A DNA stretch of 64,000 nucleotides, from assembly GCA_041397825.1 (NCBI GenBank), contig JAWKVX010000003.1, positions 62,001-126,000 on the forward strand, in the 5' to 3' direction. The first letter of the stretch is position 1; each line of letters opens with the position of its first letter. The notes under the pieces are model-generated. The model was given only the letters and a program-made list of their open reading frames with translations, made no database searches and had not been told where the DNA came from. A program made the translations under genes and the position numbers. This DNA comes from JANNSX01 sp041397825. GTDB lineage: Bacteria; Pseudomonadota; Alphaproteobacteria; Rhizobiales; Hyphomicrobiaceae. Positions 50,518-59,095 of this stretch are shown one piece after another.

Positions 50518-51229
50518 TGGTTGCAAAGTAGAGGCTCGTCCCTACCCAGAGCCAGAAGACGATGGGCTCGCTCGTCATCGGGTGCGCCTCTCGCTCGGCG
50601 ATGAAGACGAGCCCGACCGTCGTCGCACTCCAGATGACCGTCATGATCAGCGTCAGGGGCCGAAGGAACACGACGCGTAGCGGATGCACGTATTTCCACG
50701 GCACAAACGTGAGGATGCCGCAGGTGGCCACGACGACGAGGTTGACGAGCTCCGGCGTCCGCAGAATGTAGAGATAGAGGACGACGATGTTCCAGACGGC
50801 CGGGAAGCCCTCGAAGAAATAGTCGTTCGTCTTCATTCCCGTGTTGGCGTAGCAGTAGAGAGAGGTTGCGGCCACGAAACAGGCCGCAGGAATGGACCAT
50901 GCTGACGGCACCATCTGGAACCAGTAGATCATCAGCGCCGGAATGAACGAGTAGGTCACGAAATCCGTGACATTATCGAGCGTCGCACCATCGAAGGTCG
51001 GCGTGTACTCGCGAACGCGAAAGCGCCGCGCGAGCGTGCCGTCGATGCCGTCGATGAACAGCGCCAGCCCAAGCCAAAGGAAAGTCTTCAGCTCGTCGCC
51101 ACGCAACATGGCGATGAGCGCCAGCATGCCGAACACGATTCCGGCCGCCGTAAAGGCGTGCACGGCCCAAGCCGCGGCAATCTTGCGGCGTTCTGCCCTT
51201 TCGGATCGCTGTTCGACGGCGGACCCCAT
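50477..51229 (-). CDS. pcs: phosphatidylcholine synthase
   Basis: 250 residues with about eight membrane segments. The CDP-alcohol phosphatidyltransferase motif is present as DGTLARRFRVREYTPTFDG with the following LDNVTDFVTY acids. MKTNDYFFEGFPAVWNIVVL is typical of Pcs. It joins choline to CDP-diacylglycerol in the inner membrane, which gives a one-step route to phosphatidylcholine common in rhizobia. Its last 41 bases overlap the kinase gene on the other strand. Confidence 0.9.
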   Translation of the reverse strand: MGSAVEQRSERAERRKIAAAWAVHAFTAAGIVFGMLALIAMLRGDELKTFLWLGLALFIDGIDGTLARRFRVREYTPTFDGATLDNVTDFVTYSFIPALMIYWFQMVPSAWSIPAACFVAATSLYCYANTGMKTNDYFFEGFPAVWNIVVLYLYILRTPELVNLVVVATCGILTFVPWKYVHPLRVVFLRPLTLIMTVIWSATTVGLVFIAEREAHPMTSEPIVFWLWVGTSLYFATISAWRSIDEARED

Positions 51230-51318
51230 CTTTTCCTCGTGTCCGAGCTCATCGGATGACGGTTAGATGACACAAAATCGTGGCCCTGTCAGTCACGACT
51301 GCCAGGGCGCTGGGCGTT

Positions 51319-52221
51319 CTACTCGGAAATCTCTGAAACCCGATAGCCCTGGAGATAGAGAAGTGCCGTTAAGGTCGCATGATCGATCTCGACGTCAGCA
51401 GCCGCACGCAGGATTGGTTTGCCCCGATAGGCCACGCCCAGGCCGGCGGCCCGAATCATGCCGATGTCATTGGCGCCGTCGCCCACGGCGATGACATCGG
51501 CAGGCTCGATCCCGAGCTCGCTCGCGATCTCTGTCAGTGTCTGTGCCTTGGCGTCCCGGTCGAGGATCGGCGGGATGAGCCGGCCGGTCAACTGTCCGTC
51601 GATCACCTCGAGCCGGTTGGCCTGGTCCCGATCGAATCCCGCACGGGCCCGCACGTGGGCCGTGAACACCGTGAACCCGCCCGAGACGATGACGGTCGTC
51701 GCGCCATGACGCCGCATGGTCGAGGAGAGCGCCATTGCGCCTGGATTGAGAGTGATCCGAGATTCCGCGACCCTCCCCAGTACTTTCTCCGGCAGGCCAC
51801 GGAGCAAGCCGACGCGCTCGGTGAGCGAGCTCTTGAAGTCGATCTCGCCGCGCATGCTTCGCTCGGTGATGGCGGCCACTTCCGCGCGGCGACCGGCAAT
51901 CTCCGCAAGCTCGTCGATGCATTCCTGGCCAATAAGGGTTGAGTCCATATCGGCGATGAGCAGCTTCTTGCGTCGGTTCCGGGCTGGCACGACGGCAACG
52001 TCGATCTCCTGTCGACCGATCCGGGACTTGAGCATGGTCACCAACGGGTGACGCTCTGCCGAGTGGCACATCATGGGGATCTCGACCGCCTCTCCGGGAG
52101 CCAGCCATGTGCGGGCCCCGGGCTCCGCCAGCGCGCTTGCTATTCCGGCGACCAGGTCGTCCGTCAGCGTCTGGCTGCCAGGAGCTGCGAGCAATAAGGC
52201 GGTGTGCGCTTCCTTGGCCAT
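51319..52221 (-). CDS. serB: phosphoserine phosphatase
   Basis: 300 residues. An N-terminal ACT-like region covers about 1-85. The HAD phosphatase domain then shows LIADMDSTLIGQECIDELAE (nucleophile Asp), VIVSGGFTVFTAHVR (motif II) and IAVGDGANDIGMIRAAGLGV (motif IV). It removes phosphate from phosphoserine in the last step of serine synthesis. The next gene on this strand is a serine-related PLP enzyme, six bases upstream. Confidence 0.93.
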   Translation of the reverse strand: MAKEAHTALLLAAPGSQTLTDDLVAGIASALAEPGARTWLAPGEAVEIPMMCHSAERHPLVTMLKSRIGRQEIDVAVVPARNRRKKLLIADMDSTLIGQECIDELAEIAGRRAEVAAITERSMRGEIDFKSSLTERVGLLRGLPEKVLGRVAESRITLNPGAMALSSTMRRHGATTVIVSGGFTVFTAHVRARAGFDRDQANRLEVIDGQLTGRLIPPILDRDAKAQTLTEIASELGIEPADVIAVGDGANDIGMIRAAGLGVAYRGKPILRAAADVEIDHATLTALLYLQGYRVSEISE

Positions 52222-52227
52222 CGCCCG

Positions 52228-53553
52228 TCAACACCGCACGTAGTGCAGCTTCTGAAACGTCTTCCGGAATGCGGTGACGTCGGGTGCCACCACCTCGGGC
52301 AATTCGTTCCCCTTGAGCACGCGCGCGAGATAGCTGGCGAGCTCAGGCATGTGCTCGGCCGCCATGCCCCACCGCACAATCTCGTTCGTGCCGAGGCGCA
52401 ATCCATTCATGTCGCCGGCAACATCGGCGATCGGCAGGCCGATGCCCGACGCGAGGATGTTGCCGTGCCGGAGTTTCTTGGCCATGGTCTGACCACCGCC
52501 GAAACGGCCAGCTTCGATCGCCAGCTGATGGGAGGCTGTCGCACCGCGCCTCGTCTTGTGGACGGGCAGCCCGGCGGTTTCGAGCGCCACCGCCAGGGCC
52601 TCGGCCGTTCGCACCATCTCGGCCGCATAGGCGCGTCCGTGAGCCTTCCAATCGAGCAGGGCAACGGCCAGGGCGGCCGACTTCGATACGTCGAAGTTGG
52701 CGGTAAGGCCTGGGAAGGCGATTTTATCGAGCCGTTCGGCGAGCCGGGCCTCGTTGGTGAGGACGAGCCCCGATGGAGGGCCGCCGAGACTCTTGTAGGT
52801 GCTCATCGTCATCAGGTGCGCACCTTCGGCAAGCGGCTGTTGCCAGGCTTTGCCCGCAATCAATCCAGACATGTGGGCCGCGTCATAAAGGACACTGGCG
52901 CCGACCTCGTCGGCGATAGCCCTGATCTCTCGAACGGGGTGGGGCAGGAGATTGAAGGAGCCAGAAACCGTGATGAGCTTCGGTCGCTCGTAGCGGGCCA
53001 TGTCCCGGAGGGCATCGACGTCCACGGTGAACATTCCGGCGTCGACCGGGGCGGAGACGACGCGCAAGCCGTAGAGTCCGGCCGCTCCCGCCGCATGATG
53101 GGTGACATGTCCGCCGATCTCGGGCGGCGGGGCGATGATGGTATCGCCTGGCTTGGCGGTCGCCATGAAGGCGTAGAGATTGGCGATGGCACCTGATGGT
53201 ACGCGGATTTCGGCATAGCGGGCATCGAAGAGCTCGGCGGCGAGCTCGGCCGCGATCACCTCGATCTCCTCGATGGCCTCAAGACCCATCTCGTACTTGT
53301 CACCCGGATAGCCCAGCGAGGGACGGGCACCGAGACCATGCGCCAACATCGCCTCGGCGCGCGGATTCATGGTGTTTGTCGCGGGGTTGAGGTTGACGCA
53401 GTCTTGCTCGTGGGTCTTAGCATTCTGTTCCACGAGGTCGTAGAGCCGGGCGTCTACCGCATCGCAATCGCTGCGGGCGCATCGGTCGGCGAGAGATTGG
53501 ATGTGGTCCTCGAGGGCGTCCGGCACCCAGGTGCGTCGCACGAGAGCTGTCAT
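52228..53553 (-). CDS. serine-hydroxymethyltransferase-like PLP enzyme (divergent)
   Basis: 441 residues from ATG 53553. A longer frame upstream overlaps the miaA start and is not used. SHMT features are NLNPATNTMNPRAEAMLAHG, GYPGDKYEMGLEAIEEIEV, Asp224 and His227 in LYDAAHMSGLIAGKAW, and the PLP lysine Lys254 in STYKSLGGPPSGL. The lysine motif differs from the usual TTHKTLRGPRGG, so the folate partner or the reaction may differ; alpha-methylserine enzymes are one possibility. It lies directly ahead of serB on the same strand. Confidence 0.72.
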   Translation of the reverse strand: MTALVRRTWVPDALEDHIQSLADRCARSDCDAVDARLYDLVEQNAKTHEQDCVNLNPATNTMNPRAEAMLAHGLGARPSLGYPGDKYEMGLEAIEEIEVIAAELAAELFDARYAEIRVPSGAIANLYAFMATAKPGDTIIAPPPEIGGHVTHHAAGAAGLYGLRVVSAPVDAGMFTVDVDALRDMARYERPKLITVSGSFNLLPHPVREIRAIADEVGASVLYDAAHMSGLIAGKAWQQPLAEGAHLMTMSTYKSLGGPPSGLVLTNEARLAERLDKIAFPGLTANFDVSKSAALAVALLDWKAHGRAYAAEMVRTAEALAVALETAGLPVHKTRRGATASHQLAIEAGRFGGGQTMAKKLRHGNILASGIGLPIADVAGDMNGLRLGTNEIVRWGMAAEHMPELASYLARVLKGNELPEVVAPDVTAFRKTFQKLHYVRC

Positions 53554-53608
53554 CGTCTCTGAGCCTCGGAGTTGAAATGGCAGGCCAAGCCGGCCTAGGA
53601 ACGGCCTC

Positions 53609-54541
53609 ATGAGCAACCCTCGGGTCGTCCTTATTGCAGGCCCTACCGCGAGCGGCAAGTCGGCCCTCGCGCTTGCCCTGGCGGAACGGTTGGACGGTGT
53701 CGTCATCAACGCCGATTCCATGCAGCTCTATCGCGAATTGCGGGTTCTGTCCGCCCGCCCATCGCCGGAAGATGAGGTGCGCGCGCCGCACAGACTTTAC
53801 GGCGACGTGGCCGGCAGCGATCCTTTCTCGGTCGGCCGATGGCTCGAGAGGGCGGTCAGGGAGATCGACGCCGCGCGGGCTGCCGACAGGACGGCGATCC
53901 TGGTCGGCGGAACCGGACTCTATTTCAGGGCATTGATGCAGGGGCTCGCATCGGTGCCTGACATTCCAACCGAAATCAGGGCGCGTTGGCGTCAGGTGGC
54001 ACGCGAGCGGCCCCCTGAAGAGCTTTTTCGCATCCTCAGTGACTGCGATCCCGAGACGGCCGCGCGCATTCGCCCAAGCGATCCGCAGCGCATCGTTCGG
54101 GCCTTGGAAGTATTCGAGGCGACGGGGCGCCCGTTAGCCCGCTGGCAGGCCGGCGCCGACCAACCGGCGCTCTCGCCTGTAAGCCAAGCGATGCGGATGG
54201 TGTTGACGCCCGATCGCACCTGGCTGGCGGAGCGAATTGCACGACGCACCAGCGTGGTGATCGAGCAGGGCGCTGTCGAGGAAGTGCATCAACTCCGGAA
54301 ATTGAGGCTTTCAGCCGAGCTACCGGTCATGAAGGCGATCGGCGTGGCTGAGATCAGTGCATTGCTCGAGGGCCGGTCCACGGTCGCTGCTGCTCTCGAC
54401 TTGATGAGCCGACGAACTCGCCAGTATGCCAAGCGCCAGGCGACGTGGATCCGGGGGCAGATGACGGATTGGCCCAAGATCAATCCAGCAGGTGTCGATG
54501 TTGCGGAGATTCTCACTCGCCTGTCCTCGACACACCCATAG
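53609..54541 (+). CDS. miaA: tRNA dimethylallyltransferase
   Basis: 310 residues. The P-loop is in LIAGPTASGKSALALALAER, the tRNA/prenyl site region in VINADSMQLYRELRVLSARP, and a flexible insertion includes SDCDPETAARIRPSDPQRIV. It adds an isopentenyl group to A37 of tRNAs reading codons starting with U. It is divergent from the SHMT-like gene with 55 bases between the starts. Confidence 0.95.
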   Translation: MSNPRVVLIAGPTASGKSALALALAERLDGVVINADSMQLYRELRVLSARPSPEDEVRAPHRLYGDVAGSDPFSVGRWLERAVREIDAARAADRTAILVGGTGLYFRALMQGLASVPDIPTEIRARWRQVARERPPEELFRILSDCDPETAARIRPSDPQRIVRALEVFEATGRPLARWQAGADQPALSPVSQAMRMVLTPDRTWLAERIARRTSVVIEQGAVEEVHQLRKLRLSAELPVMKAIGVAEISALLEGRSTVAAALDLMSRRTRQYAKRQATWIRGQMTDWPKINPAGVDVAEILTRLSSTHP

Positions 54542-54588
54542 CTACGTAGTGTGACGTTTGGGATCGGCTGCGGGAATTGAAGTCATAC

Positions 54589-55038
54589 ATGGAAGGTGTC
54601 AATAACCTCACTCAGAGAAGATTTGGGTGGTCGATGTTTGTGTTCCGCATCAGTGGGTTGTTGGCGTTCGTCGTGATGCTCGTGTTCGTGCGCCCGGCAG
54701 CTGCCGAGAGCATCTCGTGTCGATGCGAGGTTGCCTTCGTCTGCGACGGGAAGGCATGTCTACAGTTCGACACGGGAACGCCCACCTGCTTCACGTTCAA
54801 GCTGACCTTCGACCGAAAGGCCAAGAAGATCCGCCTTTGTCGCGACGCGATGTGTGAGGAGGGCAAGATGTCGGTCGAGAAGATGGAGGCCGGGCAAATG
54901 GTCCTTCGCACCTCGTTGACGTGGGGTGGCGGCAGCGGCGGCCAGGGGACATGGATCATGGTCGACCAGAATGCCGACTTCACCTATCGACAGAAGGACG
55001 GGGCGGGAGTCGAGTTGATCACGGGGCCCTGCGAATAG
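54589..55038 (+). CDS. exported cysteine-rich protein of unknown function
   Basis: 149 residues from ATG 54589; a TTG at 54577 or an ATG at 54634 are alternatives. A signal peptide is clear (FRISGLLAFVVMLVFVRPAA, cleavage near AAAES). The mature part has eight cysteines in about 105 residues (ISCRCEVAFVCDGKACLQF, TCFTF, LCRDAMCEEG, GPCE) and a WGGGSGGQGTWIMVDQNADF stretch. It is probably periplasmic and disulfide-bonded. No family is recognised. Confidence 0.55.
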   Translation: MEGVNNLTQRRFGWSMFVFRISGLLAFVVMLVFVRPAAAESISCRCEVAFVCDGKACLQFDTGTPTCFTFKLTFDRKAKKIRLCRDAMCEEGKMSVEKMEAGQMVLRTSLTWGGGSGGQGTWIMVDQNADFTYRQKDGAGVELITGPCE

Positions 55039-55167
55039 AGCGCGCAACAGAACGACATTTTTTATGGAAGATTTGTAATTTTAGGAACGTTTTCTTGCGA
55101 ATTTGTGGCACTTGTTTACGCTTCGACGTTGACCCGCTGCTAAAGTATCGTTAGCTTGGACGCCAAT

Positions 55168-55185
55168 GCTGCGCTGCAACGCAGC
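55168..55185 (+). promoter_or_regulatory. small hairpin in the leader before ilvI
   Basis: GCTGCG (55168-55173) and CGCAGC (55180-55185) can pair around a 6-base loop in the 225-base leader before the acetolactate synthase ATG. A second candidate is CGGGC GAGA GCCCG near 55216-55229. No leader peptide rich in Ile/Val/Leu could be seen, so attenuation is only a possibility. Confidence 0.25.
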
Positions 55186-55263
55186 TCTGCCGTCCCCGAG
55201 GATCAGGACCCGGCGCCGGGCGAGAGCCCGCGAGCGGGCGAAATGTGCCGAACGGAGAGAGCC

Positions 55264-57030
55264 ATGCCCAAGACCATGACCGGCGCCGAGATGGTGATCC
55301 GCGCGCTCGCCGATCAAGGCGTCAAGCACATCTTCGGCTATCCGGGCGGCGCGGTGCTTCCCATCTATGACGAGCTCTTCCAACAGGACCAGGTCCGGCA
55401 CATCCTCGTTCGCCACGAGCAGGGCGCAACGCATGCGGCCGAGGGCTATGCGCGCTCGACCGGCAAGGTGGGCGTGGTGCTGGTGACGTCGGGGCCGGGA
55501 GCTACGAATGCCGTGACTGGCCTGACGGACGCCTTGTTGGACTCCGTGCCGATTGTTTGCATCACCGGGCAGGTACCGACACACCTCATCGGCAATGATG
55601 CCTTCCAGGAGTGCGATACGGTCGGTATCACCCGGCCTTGCACGAAACACAATTGGCTGGTGAAGCGGATCGAGGATCTGCCCCGCATCCTGCACGAGGC
55701 CTTTTACGTGGCGCGCACCGGCCGACCTGGTCCCGTGGTCGTCGACATCCCGAAAGACATCCAATTCGCCTCCGGCGAGTATGTCGGCCCCTCCAACATC
55801 ACGCACAAGACGTACCGCCCGCAGACGAAACCGGAAACGGCGAGCGTGCGCGCCGCCGTTCAGCTGCTTGCCACGGCCAGGAAGCCGATCATCTACTCGG
55901 GCGGGGGCGTCATCAACTCAGGCATCGCCGCCAGCAAGCTCTTGCGCGAGCTGGTCGATCTCACGGGCTTTCCCATCACTTCGACGCTGATGGGTCTCGG
56001 CGCCTATCCAGCCTCAGGCAAGAGCTGGCTCGGCATGCTCGGCATGCACGGAACCTATGAGGCCAATTGGGCCATGCACGACTGCGACGTCATGCTCTGC
56101 ATCGGCGCCCGCTTCGACGACCGTATCACCGGCCGGATCGACGCCTTCTCACCGCGTTCGCGCAAGATCCACATCGACATCGATCCATCCTCCATCAACA
56201 AGAACGTCAAGGTCGACATTCCCGTCATCGGCGACGTGGCACTGACGCTGGAGGAACTCATCCGCACCTGGCGGCAATCGAGCCCGGATGTCGACAAGAA
56301 GGCGCTCAAGGTCTGGTGGGCGCAAATCGATCAGTGGCGCGCCAAGGATTGCCTCAAGTATCGGAAGAACCGCGACGTCATCATGCCGCAATATGCCATC
56401 GAGCGGCTCTATGCGCTGACCAAGGGTCTTGACACCTACATCACCACCGAGGTCGGTCAGCATCAGATGTGGGCGGCACAGTTCTATCGCTTCGAAGAAC
56501 CTAATCGCTGGATGACATCGGGCGGTCTCGGCACCATGGGCTACGGACTTCCGGCCGCGGTCGGCGTGCAGGCGGCGCATCCGAAGTCGCTCGTCATCGA
56601 TATCGCGGGCGATGCCAGCGTCCTCATGACCATGCAGGAAATGTCGACAGCTCTTCAGCACAACCTGCCGGTCAAGATCTTCATCTTGAACAACCAGTAT
56701 ATGGGCATGGTCCGTCAGTGGCAGCAGCTTCTGCATGGCAACCGCCTGTCACACAGCTATATGGAAAGCTTGCCGGACTTCGTGAAGCTCGCGGAAGCCT
56801 ATGGCTGCGTCGGCATGCGCTGCGATAAGCCTGACGAGCTCGACGATTCAATCAAGGCCATGATCAAGGTCGACAAGCCCGTCCTCTTCGACTGTCGCGT
56901 CGCCAACCTCGCCAACTGTTTCCCGATGATCCCCTCGGGCAAAGCGCACAATGATATGCTGCTCGGTGAGGATGTCTCCGACGAGGTGATCGAGAAGGCC
57001 ATAGGCAAAGAGGGCAAGGTGCTGGTGTAG
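55264..57030 (+). CDS. ilvI: acetolactate synthase large subunit
   Basis: 588 residues from ATG 55264 after GGAGAGA; the longer frame from 55156 is leader sequence. It is a thiamine-diphosphate enzyme: N-terminal GYPGGAVLPIYDELFQQDQ with the catalytic Glu in RHEQGATHAAEGYARSTG, a FAD-binding middle and DIAGDASVLMTMQEMSTALQ as the cofactor-binding motif. It catalyses the first common step of branched-chain amino acid synthesis. A 58-base gap precedes the small subunit. Confidence 0.95.
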   Translation: MPKTMTGAEMVIRALADQGVKHIFGYPGGAVLPIYDELFQQDQVRHILVRHEQGATHAAEGYARSTGKVGVVLVTSGPGATNAVTGLTDALLDSVPIVCITGQVPTHLIGNDAFQECDTVGITRPCTKHNWLVKRIEDLPRILHEAFYVARTGRPGPVVVDIPKDIQFASGEYVGPSNITHKTYRPQTKPETASVRAAVQLLATARKPIIYSGGGVINSGIAASKLLRELVDLTGFPITSTLMGLGAYPASGKSWLGMLGMHGTYEANWAMHDCDVMLCIGARFDDRITGRIDAFSPRSRKIHIDIDPSSINKNVKVDIPVIGDVALTLEELIRTWRQSSPDVDKKALKVWWAQIDQWRAKDCLKYRKNRDVIMPQYAIERLYALTKGLDTYITTEVGQHQMWAAQFYRFEEPNRWMTSGGLGTMGYGLPAAVGVQAAHPKSLVIDIAGDASVLMTMQEMSTALQHNLPVKIFILNNQYMGMVRQWQQLLHGNRLSHSYMESLPDFVKLAEAYGCVGMRCDKPDELDDSIKAMIKVDKPVLFDCRVANLANCFPMIPSGKAHNDMLLGEDVSDEVIEKAIGKEGKVLV

Positions 57031-57088
57031 CAACGACTGTAGGTCGTCATTCGCAACCGCCTCCGAATACAAGACAATCGGGCCAACC

Positions 57089-57637
57089 ATGACCGTCCAT
57101 TCGACCCAGACCCACTATCCGTCGCAGACCGTAAGCGAAAAGGTCGAGACTCACACGCTGTCGATCCTGGTCGACAACGAGCCGGGCGTGCTCTCGCGAA
57201 TCGCCGGGCTGTTCTCTGGGCGTGGCTACAATGTCGACAGCCTGACGGTCTCGGAGACCGAGCACGAGAAGCATCTCTCGCGCTTCACGATCGTCACGGC
57301 CGGCACACCGCAAGTGATCGAGCAGATCAAGCATCAGCTGGAACGCATGGTGCCGGTGCACCGCGTCGTCGACCTGACGGTCAAGGGAGATGCCATCGAG
57401 CGGGAGCTTGCCCTCGTCAAGGTTGTCGGTACGGGCGAGAAGCGTGTCGAGGCGTTGAGACTGTCGGAGGCCTTCGGCGCGCGCACCATCGATGCGACGC
57501 TCAATTCTTTCGTCTTCGAGTTGACGGGAGAGGTGAAGGAGATCGAGCGCTTCATTCGCCTGATGATGAATGTCGGCCTGCTCGAGGTCTCGCGCACCGG
57601 CATCGCGGCGATCGCCCGCGGCTCGGAGCCCATGTAG
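57089..57637 (+). CDS. ilvH: acetolactate synthase small (regulatory) subunit
   Basis: 182 residues. The N-terminal ACT domain has HTLSILVDNEPGVLSRIAGL and FSGRGYNVDSLTVSETEHEK. The C-terminal ACT-like part has ALVKVVGTGEKRVEALRLSE and GLLEVSRTGIAAIARGSEPM. It binds valine for feedback inhibition and activates the large subunit. The length fits alphaproteobacterial IlvH. Confidence 0.95.
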   Translation: MTVHSTQTHYPSQTVSEKVETHTLSILVDNEPGVLSRIAGLFSGRGYNVDSLTVSETEHEKHLSRFTIVTAGTPQVIEQIKHQLERMVPVHRVVDLTVKGDAIERELALVKVVGTGEKRVEALRLSEAFGARTIDATLNSFVFELTGEVKEIERFIRLMMNVGLLEVSRTGIAAIARGSEPM

Positions 57638-57671
57638 GTGGGGGCGTCGCCGGTCCGGGGGTGAAGGGCGG

Positions 57672-58328
57672 ATGTGGACCGGTCTGACAGCCGATCAATG
57701 GATCAACATCGCGGCAGCCGTCGGCCAGGTTGCCGCCGCCGTGCTTGCGGTCATCGCCCTCATCATCTCCATCTCGACCTCACGAGCCCAGCAGCGTCTC
57801 GCCGAGCGGATCGCCGCCGAGGAGCGGGCGCTGCTGTTCGAGCAGGTCAGGAACCAGCGCGACAGCGACATCATCCGGTGGTCGGAGGCATGCGTTCACA
57901 ACCTGGCCGAGATCGAGAGTTTCGTTGGGAACCCGTCGGCCAGCGATCTCGATGCCAGGAGGCAGGAGCTTCTGACCCGGCTCTCGGCTCTCATCGATCA
58001 CGGGCGGCTGTTTTTTCCGAACCATCAGCCGGACAAGAAGGGTGCTGACAAACCTGCGGCTTTCCAGGGGTTCCGGCAGAAAATCCTGACTGTCCTGGTC
58101 TCCGTCTTCAACGTGCTTGCACGCGAGGAGACATCGACGAGGTCAGGCGCGCGCGAGAAGGCGCGTGCGCAACTCCTTGAGCTTCGACGCGCCTTCGTCT
58201 CGGAGGTCCAGATTGCGATCGATCCGCGCCGATTCATTGCAATGAAAGAGATGAACGAGTTCCGTGTGGGCCGGGGGCTGGCACCCCAAGGCCTCGAAGG
58301 CGCTGATCCGGCAGAGAAGTACAAGTAG
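57672..58328 (+). CDS. membrane-anchored protein of unknown function
   Basis: 218 residues from ATG 57672 with AAGGGCGG upstream. One membrane segment lies at about 15-36 (AAAVGQVAAAVLAVIALIIS), followed by a charged helical region (QQRLAERIAAEERALLFEQV) and a C-terminal domain with EKARAQLLELRRAFVSEVQI and AIDPRRFIAMKEMNEF. No known domain is recognised. It lies between ilvH and a cupin gene on the same strand and may be in the same transcript. Confidence 0.6.
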   Translation: MWTGLTADQWINIAAAVGQVAAAVLAVIALIISISTSRAQQRLAERIAAEERALLFEQVRNQRDSDIIRWSEACVHNLAEIESFVGNPSASDLDARRQELLTRLSALIDHGRLFFPNHQPDKKGADKPAAFQGFRQKILTVLVSVFNVLAREETSTRSGAREKARAQLLELRRAFVSEVQIAIDPRRFIAMKEMNEFRVGRGLAPQGLEGADPAEKYK

Positions 58329-58424
58329 GCGACTTCTGCATACCGGCTCGGCGTCTTGCGCCGACCCAGGTGACGCCGCATCCGGGGCGTGGTTGTCTGG
58401 CCGCGCATCATTCCCGGAGCCGAT

Positions 58425-59090
58425 ATGCCCTCGACCCTGACACACCTCGTCAGCCGCTTTACCGAAGCGTTCACCGCCTCATTGGAGGCATCCGCCGATC
58501 GGGCGTTGACACCCTTCATCGAGAGCCTGCGCGGTGTTGCGCATGGTCTGGCACAACCCCACCTCCATCCCCACCGCGATCATCCAGCGCTGAGTTTTCT
58601 CGAGCAGGCAACGGGGGCCGCGCGCGCCGATGAGCGGCTCTGCACCGCGATCCGGGCTTTGTTGCCTTATCTGTCCTTCGGCTCGAGCTATGCTGCCGAG
58701 GGCTCCATGGCCGCAGTCAGCCGAGGCATGGTCTGGGCGGAGGTCGTCGGCCGGACCGGCCTCGTCCGCGATTCGTCCCGCCGCATCGGCTGCTTCCTTC
58801 TGGCGCCCGGCCACTTTTACCCGCTACACGGTCATATCCCGGACGAGATCTATTTCGTCGTCTCCGGTCCGCTCACGGTCGAGCATGGGCTCAGGGGTGC
58901 GCGGGTCGCCATTCCGCCTGGAGGCTACTACCACACCCCGTCTGGTCAGCCGCATGCGCTGCACGTCGGCGATCAACCGGTGCTACTGGCCTATAGCTGG
59001 GTCGGCGACTTCGACGCGCCGATCTGGTTTCTCGAGAAGGATGGGGACGGAGGCTGGAGCAAGAACTTTCCCACGGTCGTGAGGCGCTAG
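58425..59090 (+). CDS. DMSP-lyase-type cupin protein
   Basis: 221 residues from ATG 58425 with CGGAG upstream. The C-terminal cupin carries the metal pattern FYPLHGHIPDEIYFVVSGPL (His135, His137, Glu141, Tyr143) and the later His177 in TPSGQPHALHVGDQPVLLAY, then SWVGDFDAPIWFLEKD. This is the DddL/DddQ-type dimethylsulfoniopropionate lyase arrangement, in which the metal and a tyrosine act in forming acrylate and dimethyl sulfide. The actual substrate is not provable from sequence. An EamA transporter gene follows after five bases. Confidence 0.72.
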   Translation: MPSTLTHLVSRFTEAFTASLEASADRALTPFIESLRGVAHGLAQPHLHPHRDHPALSFLEQATGAARADERLCTAIRALLPYLSFGSSYAAEGSMAAVSRGMVWAEVVGRTGLVRDSSRRIGCFLLAPGHFYPLHGHIPDEIYFVVSGPLTVEHGLRGARVAIPPGGYYHTPSGQPHALHVGDQPVLLAYSWVGDFDAPIWFLEKDGDGGWSKNFPTVVRR

Positions 59091-59095
59091 CGAGG

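Noticed and set aside
55156..55263. N-terminal extension of acetolactate synthase from a TTG
   Set aside because: The 36 extra residues are unlike the family, and the ATG at 55264 has a good ribosome site.
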